Shown piece after piece: positions 49,693-61,279 of a DNA stretch of 64,000 nt. The stretch's first letter is position 1, and every line of letters starts with the position of its first letter. The stretch is from assembly GCA_018907035.1 (NCBI GenBank), contig JACCIC010000019.1:1884001-1948000 (forward strand). The letters are read 5' to 3'. The stretch is from Sycobia sp. Sy_11. Lineage: Eukaryota; Arthropoda; Insecta; Hymenoptera; Epichrysomallidae. A program made the translations under genes and the position numbers. Under the pieces are notes generated by a model, which was not told the origin of the DNA, ran no database searches, and worked only from the letters and a program-made list of their open reading frames with translations.

Positions 49693-50110
49693 CAGTACGA
49701 TTTTTAACACTTCACTCATATTTTCCGGTGTAACGGCTTCCAATGGCCTACCCGAACGTTCTGTACCGTTTGTGTACGTACGACCACGTTTAAACTCAGC
49801 ATACCATCTACGAAATGGTTGGTGTGGATGGAGAGGAGTCCGCGTAATGTATTTCAAGTCATTGTTGGGCTTCTACGCCGTTTTTACCCATTAAAAAACA
49901 ATGTTTTATCAACGCGTGAAACTCACTTTTTTCCAGTGTTCAAACAAATTACAAAGTGACTTAACTCTAACCTCGATAACTCTGCTGTTTGTAGCCTCAT
50001 TGACGCGAAATTTTTACACGTTTCATGTTAAGTTTCGTACTCTAGGGAAACATGGCCAGTTTATTACTACTACTACCAACCATACCAGCCCCGGTTTTTT
50101 AAACGTACGA
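49600..50110 (-). pseudogene. Mariner transposase N-terminal part, broken by a (CA)n tract
   Basis: The minus strand reads IKHCFLMGKNGVEAQQ (with a stop) and then RRWYAEFKRGRTYTNGTERSGRPLEAVTPENMSEVLKIVL. This is the paired helix-turn-helix half of a mariner transposase, with its linker GRP motif. Immediately after KIVL the reading runs into (CA)n, and only AIQIEPHY-type residue follows. The DDD catalytic half is absent. The stretch 49905-50110 is probably the element's 5' leader. It may represent the same kind of mariner as the C-terminal half at 27.1-27.7 kb. Confidence 0.82.
49630..49691. repeat. (TG)n microsatellite
   Basis: About 60 bp of perfect TG, the only long TG/CA tract in the window. 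It sits exactly where the mariner reading ends. Confidence 0.96.
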
Positions 50111-50159
50111 TGCGTGATAGAGTCTAAAGTTATAATGTGAAGGTACTTTAATAAACTAT

Positions 50160-51650
50160 AGAAGGTGAATGGAATTTTTTATTCTAAACTTATGTATTCT
50201 TATTTGAATATATATAATATATCCTTGCATTATATTATTCTTTTGATAAATTCAGAACTGGACCTAAACTGCAAACATTCGATCTGCTGACCTTCGAGTT
50301 CGTAAGCTATCTCCTTAAGCTTTCGTTCAATTGCAAATACTTTATACATTAAAGGGTTGCTCATCTAATTTGACAAATTATCAAATAAGAATCAGGTATT
50401 TTAGGGGAATTAAGTCGCGCGAGGAAAGTTTATCTTGTTTAAAGTGCTCTTGAATTCATATATATGTATTATGTTTTGCTAAGAACGTATCAAGGTTACG
50501 CTCATCCGAAGATAAATTTAAACTAACTAGCTGGTTATATTATCGAGGATAATAACTTTTTTATAAGCTCAAGTATGCGGTTATTTTAATACTATCCACC
50601 TGATTATTTTCAAATGAATGAACAACAATATGAATTCATTCGAACAGACATTAAAATGTAAATCGAAAGATCTTAACGATAGTATTAAACACAATCAAAG
50701 TACAAGGTAGCACGATGTTTTAAACTGTACATTTCTATTTTTATTTTATACAAAAATAAAGAACATTCTGGAATAGTTGGACGATAGCTTCGATTCACGT
50801 CACTGAAATAAGCAAACATTATTGAAGTAATTGTTATGTTTAGTATATAACTTTAAAAAAATGGTCAGATCAAATTGTGTACGTGGTGTTGTTCGATATT
50901 TAATAATCGCTCTGACGTGAATGGTACAATTGAGTAAAAAGTTATAGATAAGTAATATCTATGTATATTACGTAATATATATTACGCCCCATATTATGCT
51001 TCATTAATGCACACCAAATCTTTCCTTCCATTCATGCTCGTAAGCTTTTACACTATCGAGGAAAACAGTGAATAAATCTTGTGAATGAGATAATGCATTG
51101 CAAATACTGTTTTTAAGTGTAACTAAAAAGTCTGATGTCAATCAATTACTTGTAAAATCGGGCAAGAATTACTGATAATAGTAGTCTTTGTATTTTAACA
51201 CTAATAAACAGTTTCATGTTTATTTTTGGTTCTGTTATTTATCTTGTCAATTATTTTATAGCAGGCAAATTTTCATAGTATTATTGTAGATAGAGGAAAA
51301 ATTTGGTAAACATCATTCACTTTTTTAGATTAGTTTCTTGTAAACAAATTATTTCAAGATTCTCGTTGATTCGAAATTCTTGCATTATTTCGTACTATCG
51401 TGTGTTGTACAATATATTACTAATTTACATCACCGGCTCATTAAGAATAAGAAGTACTAGAAATAGTAGATAAAAAAGTATAAAAGATTAAATTGAACAT
51501 AAGAAAGTTCTTCTGTAAATATATGTAAAACGTTTATCTGAAGGAATCAGGAGTAATTTAAAAAAACGTTATATTCAAGTTTACTTCATACATAATAATA
51601 ACTTAAGATTATTTATTTAACAATTGCAAAAATAAGAATCACAAATGTAC
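50160..51650. other. AT-rich intergenic DNA, no gene seen
   Basis: No coding, RNA or repeat signature recognised. Confidence 0.5.
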
Positions 51651-51654
51651 AATC

Positions 51655-51765
51655 ATTATATTTCAGATTCTGCAGCGATGAGCATAAGTAAGGATAGTCT
51701 GTCATTACAATTATAATTATATAATTTTATAAAGACTGTAGGATAAATAAAACATTAGTCAGTTA
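51655..51765 (+). repeat. Hammerhead-family repeat, copy 8 (short, diverged)
   Basis: TTATATTTCAGATTCTGCAGCGATGAGCATAAGTAAGGATAGTCTGTCATTACAATTATAATTA, then TTTATAAAGACTGTAGGATAAATAAAA. It has the core blocks of the family arm (TTTCAGATTCT, AAGGA.AGTCTG, AAGACTGTA) in order. The 5' part, the ATTTATTAATT end and the tail are missing. Confidence 0.7.
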
Positions 51766-51769
51766 ATTT

Positions 51770-54700
51770 TTTTCTATTTTTACATTATTTTTTATTTTTT
51801 AACTAAATTTCCTACCATTTTTTTAAAATCATGTTTAAAAAAATGTTATTTATTTTTCTAAATTTTTAAATTTTTGAGAATTCTGGTAAGAAACGATTTA
51901 AAGCATCCCTGATATTTGGCAACTAGGATATTCAGGGCCCAGTATTATGATAAAATGTTGCATTTTCTCATCCAGAATGGGAGTCTATTCCAAAGATCGT
52001 CCGTCAAGGATATATGGAAATATTAAATTTATTTTTCATGATTCAAGAATGCACATGCTTAGATACGTACATGCATTTCACTGAGCTAAAGAAAAGCATG
52101 TACTAAAACTTAATTTTCTCAATAATTGAAGTAAAGTAATAATTTTGATACGCAGAAAATCCGGTTACTTGTTATGATGATGGATAAAGTATACAAATGC
52201 ATTACTTTCAGAGATGTCAAGACAAGAATTATACGACTGAAAGATCAATTTTTAAAAAGTTGACGGCACTTCGGAAACGCAAGCCTCCTCTAACGAAATT
52301 TCAGAAAAATAATAATTCAGCTCATCAATATATTTATATCGTAGAAATATTCATTATGAAATAAATATATAAAATAAACACGAAAATAAACACACGAGAA
52401 ATATGAACGCTGCAATCCTGACTCTTGAGGCTCGTTCTTGCTTCGTTCTTCGGCGTTCGAACCTGAAGTATTCGCTGAAAATAGGAATTACCGTATGGAG
52501 GACGCATCTTCGATAGACAGAGCGAGTAGTATTTTCTCGGCCCTGATGGACAGTTGATGGAAACAAAGGCGTTAATTTTTGTGGCATCCTAGAGACGTGC
52601 ACATGGGCGAACTTTCAAAAACCCTCCCATTCGATTCAACGCATCTATTTCTGCTTATTTAGAAAAGCACACGTTTCCACTGACTACTCATTTTTCTTGA
52701 CATCCTAAATATTATAACCAGCAATCGTGCGTCGGATTTCTGGTCGCCGATTTTTATTTCCCTTGTTCATTATCTTTTATTGCCTGCCTGTGGGTCGAAT
52801 GGCCCGAACAACTGAATTGCAGCAGATTTCCATGTACAATATTAACATTTACATGCATCGGAAGTTTTATTTTCTTTCACGTAATTTAAAGTGTATATTC
52901 TAAGAAATACCATTGCCAAACGAAATATTCTCCTCGTACAGGACGGCACGAGTGAAAAAAAAAATGGTAGACGTAACTTGACTAAGAATATGAAGTTTTA
53001 ACAGCTTCGTATTTTAACTGAATAATTGTGGAATTTAAGAAGAGAACATATGATTCATTATCGCTTCGATGATTTGAAGGGAGTTTCTTAACACTTTTTT
53101 ACGGACCTAACTTTAAGACTTTGCCAGTTTTAATATTATTAAATTCTAAAATTGTTTTTACTTTTTATCTAATATTCGGTAGTTATTATTAATTAATATC
53201 GCTTTAACCAATTTTAAATTTTCTTTTCTAAAATTTTTATGTGATAATTTTATTGCTCTGTCAATGACTTCTTAATTTTTGATATTTCTATTTTTTACTT
53301 TTTACTTCAAATATTCACATTATTTATTATTTACTTACTATTTTATTTCCCTTTTTTTCGTTATTAATTTTTTAATTTGTATCGATTTGTATAGGTAATT
53401 CGAGAAGAACAAAATTCTCATCTCGGTAAAAGTATTTCACTCGTCTGGATAAAAATATTTTGAAATAAAAAGAATTCAATTTAATTGCTCATGCACAATT
53501 GAAGATAATGTAAATATTTCAATGTCGTATCTGGACTTGGAATTACATAAAAGAAATGAGGATGCCATGTTCAGTTTTATTTAATCGAGTACCTTTATTC
53601 AACTGAAAAGTTATTATACCATTCGTATGTTCTTAATTATCGAGCTTGTGGTTTTGGATAATCTTAAGTGTAGATCTGGCCTTGCGATGCTCAAATAGCT
53701 TTCCATTTTTATAGAAAAATACCGCATTCATACACATCAAGGATGATTCGACAAGGTACTGTAATTGTGTTTCCATCCTCTTAGGTCAAATATACCTGAC
53801 CCCATCGTATTCCCAGAATATCCGTGATAAATCTGTCCTAATACTTTTCTAAACTTATACTTTTCACATAATAGTTCAAATATAAAGTATTTAATAAATT
53901 ATTATTATTTTTCCAAGCAATTTCTATTTGATTTAGATTTTACGTTGAGCTTGTGAATTAATTAACCTGAAATGAGGGAAGAAAATTCTAATAATACTTA
54001 AATGACATAAGCTTTTCAGTTTCACTACTTTCCAGTGTTTCATCTGCCGCATGTATATTCAGAAACCTGTTTATCTTACAGGCGCACAAAGCCCGTCTCT
54101 AACAGGCTCACGAAAGCTTCCCAATGAAAAAAAAAGTATTTTTTAAATTTCGAATTATAAATGTATAAAGTAAACACTTATAATTGCACGAAAGAATTTC
54201 AAAACTGCTATTCATTGATAAATTTTTTTATAGAATACAAATAACCAATAAGAAGCGCGAGTCCCGTAAACAAATCCCTGATTTGCAAAATGAAACTGTT
54301 TATTAATGACTGATATTGCATCAACCATTTTATTATAGTTCATGCTTTCCTTTTTAGTCAAAGATTTGATAAGTATTTTTGAAACTTTTAAATTCTATTT
54401 TCCATTATTATTATTTTATCCAGGATATAATTAGCTTTAAAAAGGAAATAGAGATATATAATTAATTGAGTTTTTTGAACATTCATTTTATTACAGTTAG
54501 TAATACCAGAGTAAAATTAAGTTGTTATAGCAAAACTACGCGTTCTCATTCATTTGTACATTCATTTTTTATAATTTGAAGTTCAGGAAAGACTTTAAAA
54601 AAGTATGAAAAGCATGTTAAAACTAAATATATGATATTCAGCATCTGTGCATAATATATGAATATGTATAGGCTGCTATTTTTGAAAAAAATTTTCAAAT

Positions 54701-55640
54701 TAACTACCCCCCTCCTCCCATATATTCTCCGTCTTTGGTGACCTGAATATCTGGCTCCTAATAATATAATGGAATGTCTATACCGATTTTCAGCCCTCGA
54801 GGATATGTGAAAGTGTGTTGAACGTTTTTTTCAGCATTTGAAAAAAAATCTGTAAAAACGGACGTATATAAATAGTATATATATAAATGAGTCCTTCTTA
54901 GTTGATGATACATTAAATAAAATCAATTTAAGTAAATTTACAGTTTATAAAAATATACTATAAATGATTATTTATTACCAATTTAAGAGTGATCGATTTC
55001 TACTTTATACCTATATAATGAACTCGTGAACTTATTCTGCAAAACGTTCGCTTGCGTGGTTATAATTATAAAGGAAAAGGAACAGAAAAATATTACAAAA
55101 ATGTAGGTATTTGTAAGTGAAAGTTTACCAGTGCCAGAGTTTGGTTATTACGTAAAATATATCAAAGAAAATATGAAACCGGTACCCAACGAAGAAAAAA
55201 GAAAAATTTCAAGCCTCAGACTCCATTAAGCAATTTCAATCGTAAAATGGTACGAGAAATTAGGAAAATATATCTAAGTCAAATGTTAATGATTAAATAA
55301 ACATAACGTATATTTTATTAAAAACAACAAGAGATATAGTTTTTTAATAACGTTCGTAAAAATTTATAAGAGGATTTAAAACTATAATTTTTTGAACATT
55401 CCAAAGAAATGGAGAATTGGAAATGAAATATTCTCAAAGCTAATGTTAAATTTAAAATTAAACAAGCTATCATTTTGATAAATTATGAATGCATCTTAAA
55501 AGCTAGCCGAGTATTTTAAATACAATTTTCTGTGTCTTACCGTCTGTATCCCATATTGTTATATATTACATAGTGTAATATTCTTTACATAGCGTTCGTA
55601 AATTGCGGTTTTTTTATAACCAGCCTTCCTCAAAGCGGCT
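51770..55640. other. AT-rich intergenic DNA, no gene seen
   Basis: The 52380-52620 patch is less AT-rich. It holds a 20-codon plus-strand frame (from ATG 52495, MEDASSIDRASSIFSALMDS) and an 82-codon minus-strand frame, neither assignable. The remainder is plain. Confidence 0.45.
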
Positions 55641-55689
55641 GTAAATTTTGACTGAAACAAATAACACGGAGAGGGGGTTGTATTTTAAA

Positions 55690-55759
55690 AACTCGGCTTA
55701 AATAGCTCTCCTCCTGAGCGTCTGTCATAAACTAAGGACGCGACACGCTTTACATTAAC
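55690..55759 (+). promoter_or_regulatory. Possible core promoter and 5' UTR before a candidate first exon
   Basis: CTTAAATAGC (about 55696-55705) could serve as a TATA-like box, with a start region near GTCTGTCATAA some 25-30 bases later. The stretch is less AT-rich than its surroundings and leads into an ATG with a fair start context at 55760. This is weak, pattern-only evidence. Confidence 0.25.
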
Positions 55760-55774
55760 ATGGCCGACTCTGAC
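55760..55774 (+). CDS. Candidate initial coding exon (MADSD) followed by a splice donor
   Basis: AACATGGCC gives a good insect start context. ATG GCC GAC TCT GAC encodes MADSD, followed directly by GTAAGT, a consensus 5' splice donor (55775-55780), in phase 0. A short acidic first exon of this form is common in insect muscle and cytoplasmic proteins, but five residues cannot name the gene. The next exon was not found, so it must lie far downstream or outside the window. A chance combination remains possible. Confidence 0.3.
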
Positions 55775-56139
55775 GTAAGTTGAACTTGTCATAACTTTAT
55801 CTGTAAACATAATTATAGAAGCCGCGATTCTATATATAATAATCTGCATTATCCACGGTCAACATCACTTTCTTCCTGATAGCTTGACAGTGTACGAGAG
55901 TACAATTTACGAGAAGTAAAAATAAATTTATGGTGCTTTGCCTACAAGGATATTATTTGTACCTATGTAGACGGTGTTACATAAGAATGTAACCGAATGG
56001 CTAATTTTAACCGGATTTGATTTAACACTACTTGTTCACACCTATTCAGAACAAAATTATTTATTACAAAGTAAAAAGTCTTACTGTTTAGAGCAGTCTG
56101 ACTAATTTTGCTTCTAAAAAAGAAATAATATACTAACGC

Positions 56140-56141
<2 letters not shown>

Positions 56142-56188
<47 letters not shown>
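56142..56188. repeat. (TA)n microsatellite
   Basis: Perfect TA run of about 45 bp. Confidence 0.95.
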
Positions 56189-56189
<1 letters not shown>

Positions 56190-56193
<4 letters not shown>

Positions 56194-58660
56194 TATGATA
56201 GACGAGACCATAAAAATATTGTCCATGATAAAATGACATTTTATAAGCTCACATATTTAATACAATTATGAGATGTAAATTTTTCATGCATTCTTTTATG
56301 TAATTGGCTTTGCGAAGAACATATGTGCCTAAAACTTTTAAGATTGGCGTTACCTCGAAAAATATTGAAATCAAATGACTCAAAGTACAAGCGTTGTTTT
56401 TTCTTTAATCATAATCGGTCTTCCTAAAAACTAAGTAATTAACTACATGGATTGGACTTTCTTTCTTATTTATCACTTCAAATTATTAGAATTTTTCCAA
56501 TAGACACGAATTTATGATTGTTCAAAAGAAAGTATACGTTTGTATGTTCTCTCCGATCATATATATATATAATAGTGACTTCTGTCAAAGCATTCTGTTT
56601 AAATTATTAAAGTAATAACAAGCCAATGCTTCGTAACGTGTTTTCTATATCTAAAACCATTAGATTGGAACTGTTATTCGATGTCCCTATCAAACCTGTT
56701 CAGGTGTGTATACATTAATTCTACGACAGATAGGGATAGAAATTATTGAAAGCAAAGTATATTGTAAATATATTATAACTTATTGCTCTATATAAATTTA
56801 CGTCAGAGATCGATAATTATTAACTGAAACGCAAGGCAGGAAAGTTATACAAAGAACAATGTTTACAAACTTTCTTTTAGAAATAAATCAAAGTCTTACG
56901 CCACTGAAATTGTAAATTTATCTAGTCCGTACAAACGAATGTTGTTCAGATACATCTGAATATTGTAAACTATCGTTCTAAACTAAAAATTTCCATGGAA
57001 CACATCCAAATACATCGGTACATCGTGTACTACCATCCAAGCACAACAGTTCCCGTGGGGGTCATTCCAGTAAAATTCAACGCTGTATTTTACAGATCTA
57101 ATACGCAACTTTTCGTGACACTCGTCCCGAAGTGCGTATAATAGGATGAGTCGATGCACTGATTCTCCTGTACAATTAATTCAAAGAAAAAATGTGTATA
57201 TAAACTTTATCACTGCTTAATTTCGGTGAAAATATGGTTCTAGAAATATGGTTCCTGAATTACTGATCACAAATCTAAGTGAATGCATCTGTAACTATTA
57301 TTTGCGCCACGGGAAATTTAATAATCAAGACACAATGTTTTATGGTTTTTCCAATGTCCTGTTTTGACGTATAATATTCATTGAGGGCGAAAATTATTTT
57401 TTATTTATAAAATTTAAATATTTATTTTTGATTATGTATGATGAAATGTCATTGCGAATTTTTGTCGCGGTTATTGTAGCTATAATCGAAACTTACAAAT
57501 TATTTCGAAACTTATTACCGCAAATAATTATTGCATTGAAGTAAAAATTCGCGGCCGCCTTGTCAATATCAAATTGTTGCGCTATGCTTGGTTATTAAAG
57601 ATCTCGACTGATTTATTCTATTTATTTAAGTTTGCGAGACTATTTACGGTGCATATTTCTACCTAACTATTTAAGTACAAGCCAAATATCAGTGCGAGTT
57701 ATTTTATTTTTGCCTCAGTTCAATTAAATGTTCAATGGAGCCATGTCTTTTCTTGCTATTACACATATTCCAGTTTTCCGGTCATAATGTAAATCAGTAA
57801 CTTAGGAGACTTTTGGAGACGAATATCAATTATTCATAAAAATGTGTGCCCCTTTTAAAGACAAGATTTTAAGAAATGAGGCACAGCGTTGCAAGAAATT
57901 TTCAGGACCACAATCAGGCTCTCATCTAGTGAAAATAATAAATACTGACAAAAATCCAGTTTCATAATCCACACACTCAAAAAACTTTAATCCAAAGTCA
58001 TTTCTTCGAAGGGGAAAACATGGACCTAGAGGATGCTTACGTTGAAGCAATGGTCCAGTTTATTCCCCGATCCATTGCACGTTCGTCTCTTGGAAAAGTC
58101 TAAAATTTATAGTGACTAATTTTTGACATTATGTTTAATCCACTCACAAGTTACTCTTTTGGACGCAGGGAGGCTATATTGTAGTGTCTTTAGTGAAATT
58201 ATAAAATATAACTAACGACAATGCCATGATTCGATCGTATTTTCGTGTAATTATTATTGAAGCATTATATAAAATTGTGTTGCTGTATACCTAAAATGTT
58301 TTTGTTTCTACATTGAATTTGTTTTTATTTATTTCATTTTTTACAAATTATGTAAATGTGTCAGTAACGTTTTTAGAACAATGTTTTAGGAGATTGTAAA
58401 TACAATACACATTTTTCAGCCACACCGTGGTGATAACTTTATTTGGAACATTTGGTCTCGTGTATAAGATGAAAGGCATTTTTGTAAGTATATTTATCAG
58501 AGAGTGAATGAGTTCTTTAAGCCAAAGATCTTTTGTTTTTTTGGCACAAAAAAAAATTATAGCATAACGTATCAATTTAAGCCCGCCATCTTTTTACCCG
58601 TATAGAATATATACTCAGGGATCGAATGCTCAATACACGCCCAACTCTGGTGCATCGCTA
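56190..58660. other. AT-rich intergenic DNA, no gene seen
   Basis: Slightly more balanced sequence at about 57000-57180 and 57840-58090, without domain or splice pattern that I can support. Confidence 0.45.
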
Positions 58661-58669
58661 GTGCGACGT

Positions 58670-59231
58670 TCAAGTATAATCTATATGGCTTAACCGCGAC
58701 GCGTATTCTTCCGCGCATAAGCATGAAAAGGCAAGGCGAGCGAGAACGCGCGCGGATGATAATTATAGTCCACACGCGGTACGGCCGGCGTCGCGCAAAA
58801 CCCCAAGCGCAGCCCGCGTGGCGGAGCGGCGCGCGTGCGAGAGACGACGGGGCACCGGGGAGGGGCAAGGCAAAGAGGCGAGAGAAGGGAAAGGTATCTG
58901 TGTATACACGAGAGGAGCAATGCCTCCGCGACCGCGTGCGCGCGCGCGCGCGCGCGGAGAAGACTTCCGCGTGAGATTGCGCCATTATGCAAGCGGTTGC
59001 ATTGCCGGCCCGCTCCTTCTCTCTGGAATATACATATCTCCAAGTCTGGCGTATCCTGCCCGCTAAAATAAAAAAATTTTTGACAGATTGACGTCTCTCC
59101 GAGAAGGCGGTTATTGATGCCGCCACCACCGCCCGCAGGCGCGGCTGCTTCAACTCGTCGGCCACAAGAGTAATATTTCCTCGGATGATTCTCTCTCTCT
59201 CTCTCTCTCTCTCTCTGCCCCCCTCTCTCAC

Positions 59232-59269
<38 letters not shown>

Positions 59270-59480
59270 CTTACATCTCCTTGAGAGGACTTTATCCTGT
59301 GCGGCTGATGGATCGCGCCGATTGACATTCGAGTGTACATCTAGGTTTAGTATACGCATACGCGTATAATGGGATATTCTATATAGAGACGCGGAAAATA
59401 CACGTCTGTGGCTGCGAATATTCTCGCGCACGCGGAAGTCCGTATTTATTTTGGCGTTACGTGTTACGGGGCAGGAGGTT
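58670..59480. promoter_or_regulatory. CpG- and GA-rich island, likely promoter region
   Basis: Dense CpG (58780-58980) includes a (CG)n run at 58938-58957. It is followed by two long (CT)n tracts (59190-59217, 59234-59269), which on the minus strand read GAGAGA, the site type bound by GAGA-factor-like proteins. The open frames of 200 or more codons on the minus strand are Arg/Ala/Glu-rich products of these simple repeats and resemble no protein. Promoter and direction are inferred only from composition. Confidence 0.45.
59190..59269. repeat. (CT)n / (GA)n tracts
   Basis: Two CT runs separated by TGCCCCCCTCTCTCACTCA. These are polypurine/polypyrimidine tracts capable of H-DNA formation. Confidence 0.95.
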
Positions 59481-59965
59481 CAACATAATTTTTATGTGAG
59501 ACCGTAAAAAGGCGGACGTTCGTTTTTCTGATTCTTATATATACATATATCGTATATACACGAAGCAGCTCTATCTCCGCCCCGCATGAGATACATCTTA
59601 ATAAAAAAAAAACACAAAAGAGAAAATCTAATTTCGTTCGAGATCTAATTTTTTCTCGCAGGACCGGAAAAAGGAAAGAGTATATATGCATAGAAACCGG
59701 GAAGAAATGTACGGTATGACGCGTGTGCACTCTCCATCCTTTATTTAATGAGCAGTACTTTAGGAGCTTTCCCTAGAACTTGGATTGGAATAATTTTTCT
59801 TCTTTTGAGTAGACACATTATGGACATGTAGAGCAGTGAGAAAGACTTAACTTGCAACGGTATAAACACGATCTGCTATTAAATATAGACATGTGTTACA
59901 GTCTTCGATCGTTAAAACATTACAATATTTATTAAATCAAGGTTTTAATGGAGTTTTATGTTTCA

Positions 59966-59969
<4 letters not shown>

Positions 59970-60024
<55 letters not shown>

Positions 60025-60025
60025 G
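59970..60025. repeat. (TA)n microsatellite
   Basis: TA run of about 48 bp with a G-interrupted right end. Confidence 0.95.
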
Positions 60026-60329
60026 ACATACGTATATACCTCACACACATATTTGAATGAAACTGTTTTCAAAGATTGGTTTATAAGTTCATTCGGTCAA
60101 TGATTACAAATTCGTAAAATTCAAAATGGCTTAAGTTTAGGATGAGAGGGTTTCATAACTATCATGACCTATAGTTAATTTTAATAAATTCAATCTACTC
60201 AATATTTCTTCAAGAGTATATATTTTCTTTAATGCTTTGCACGATAAAATCTTGCTTCTATAATTTCCTACCTCAAACCAAAAACTAAAATCTTTTGTTT
60301 GAATCATTAATATTGTTACAACAAATTTT

Positions 60330-61260
60330 AATTAAAAAGTAATTGGAACATCTTCAAAGTAATTTTCATTGGCTTTCATATGTATTTGTCTAATTATTTC
60401 ATCTACTGTTTGAAAACAGATTTTAATTTCATTTTCTAATCTGTTCTTCAGACTGTGGAGGGATTTTTGCTGAATCTAGGAAGGAAATAAAAGAATTCGT
60501 AGGATTCAGAGATACAAGGACGTAAGGGCGGATGAAAAGCAAAGGGGTAGCTTCTTAGTATCTTATCTTTTATAACCATAAACTGCTTGACAAACCGTGC
60601 AGTATGGACAAATGTCTTTTCGTGGTCAAAAGTCTTCATCAACATCTTGAAAACCTCAGAATAAAATCGTTCTTTCTTTATTTAGTTCAATGAACAAATT
60701 TTACGCGCGCGTGCAGTATGTCTACAATTAAGCGAACTTTGGCTGGTTTTTTTTTTTTGATAAAGAGAAAAAGATATTTTATTGACTTAGCTGCTTCAAG
60801 ATAATATTGATAGCATCACAATTCGTCAAAATTAACGACTTTAGAAAAAATCTGGATCTTATTTAAACTGGTTGTGCAGTTTAAATGACATTTGGTGTCG
60901 ACGTACTCTTATTGTCAGTGAGAAAGCGGGGGATAACTTTAGCTGCAGCCTTTCTGAAATTTTGAAATAAAATCCTCGGAAACGGACTCTATAATACATC
61001 AGGTAATTTATAAAGCTGATCGATGGTCTGGCGTCGATCGTTACGAGCAATGGCAATCATCTTTTCAACGTTGCCATCCGTTCTTGAAGTTAAGGGACGT
61101 TGAGAATGAAATTCATCTTCTATCTCTCGATTCTTGAAACGTGAACAGTTTTTTGACACGTCTTTTACTTAGGACGTAATTTCCATAAATTATTTTGAGC
61201 ATCGCATAAGTTTCCGTGGACATTTTCTTCTATACCAAACAAAATTTCAGAGCCGCGAAT
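60330..61260 (-). pseudogene. Mariner (irritans-like) transposase, nearly full length but decayed
   Basis: The minus strand reads STETYAMLKIIYGNYVLSK and SQRPLTSRTDGNVEKMIAIARNDRRQTID, then AAAKVIPRFLTDN. This is the helix-turn-helix half of a mariner. The catalytic half is vaguer: KTSQSSLN, ERFYSEVFKMLMKTFDHEKTFVHTARF, then FYFLPRFSKNPSTV where the family has FFLFPxLK, and MKLKSVFKQ. Stops and frameshifts are frequent and the HDNAP motif is not readable. The order and total length fit one full element of the Hsmar/irritans kind, a different lineage from the mariner pieces at 27 and 49.6 kb. Confidence 0.72.
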
Positions 61261-61279
61261 TGCTCTTAGCAGTCAGTTA

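Noticed and set aside
52495..52560. MEDASSIDRASSIFSALMDS mini-frame
   Set aside because: Only 20 codons with a stop on both sides. A conserved patch is possible but unproven.
58348..58575. 75-codon minus-strand frame with a faint WLKxLL resemblance to copia-type RT ends
   Set aside because: One short similarity without neighbouring motifs is not enough to call a retrotransposon.
58572..59340. Two minus-strand open frames of more than 210 codons
   Set aside because: They run through (GA)n, (CG)n and CpG-rich DNA in overlapping frames, are Arg/Glu/Ala-rich, and show no domain. Open frames are expected by chance in such sequence.
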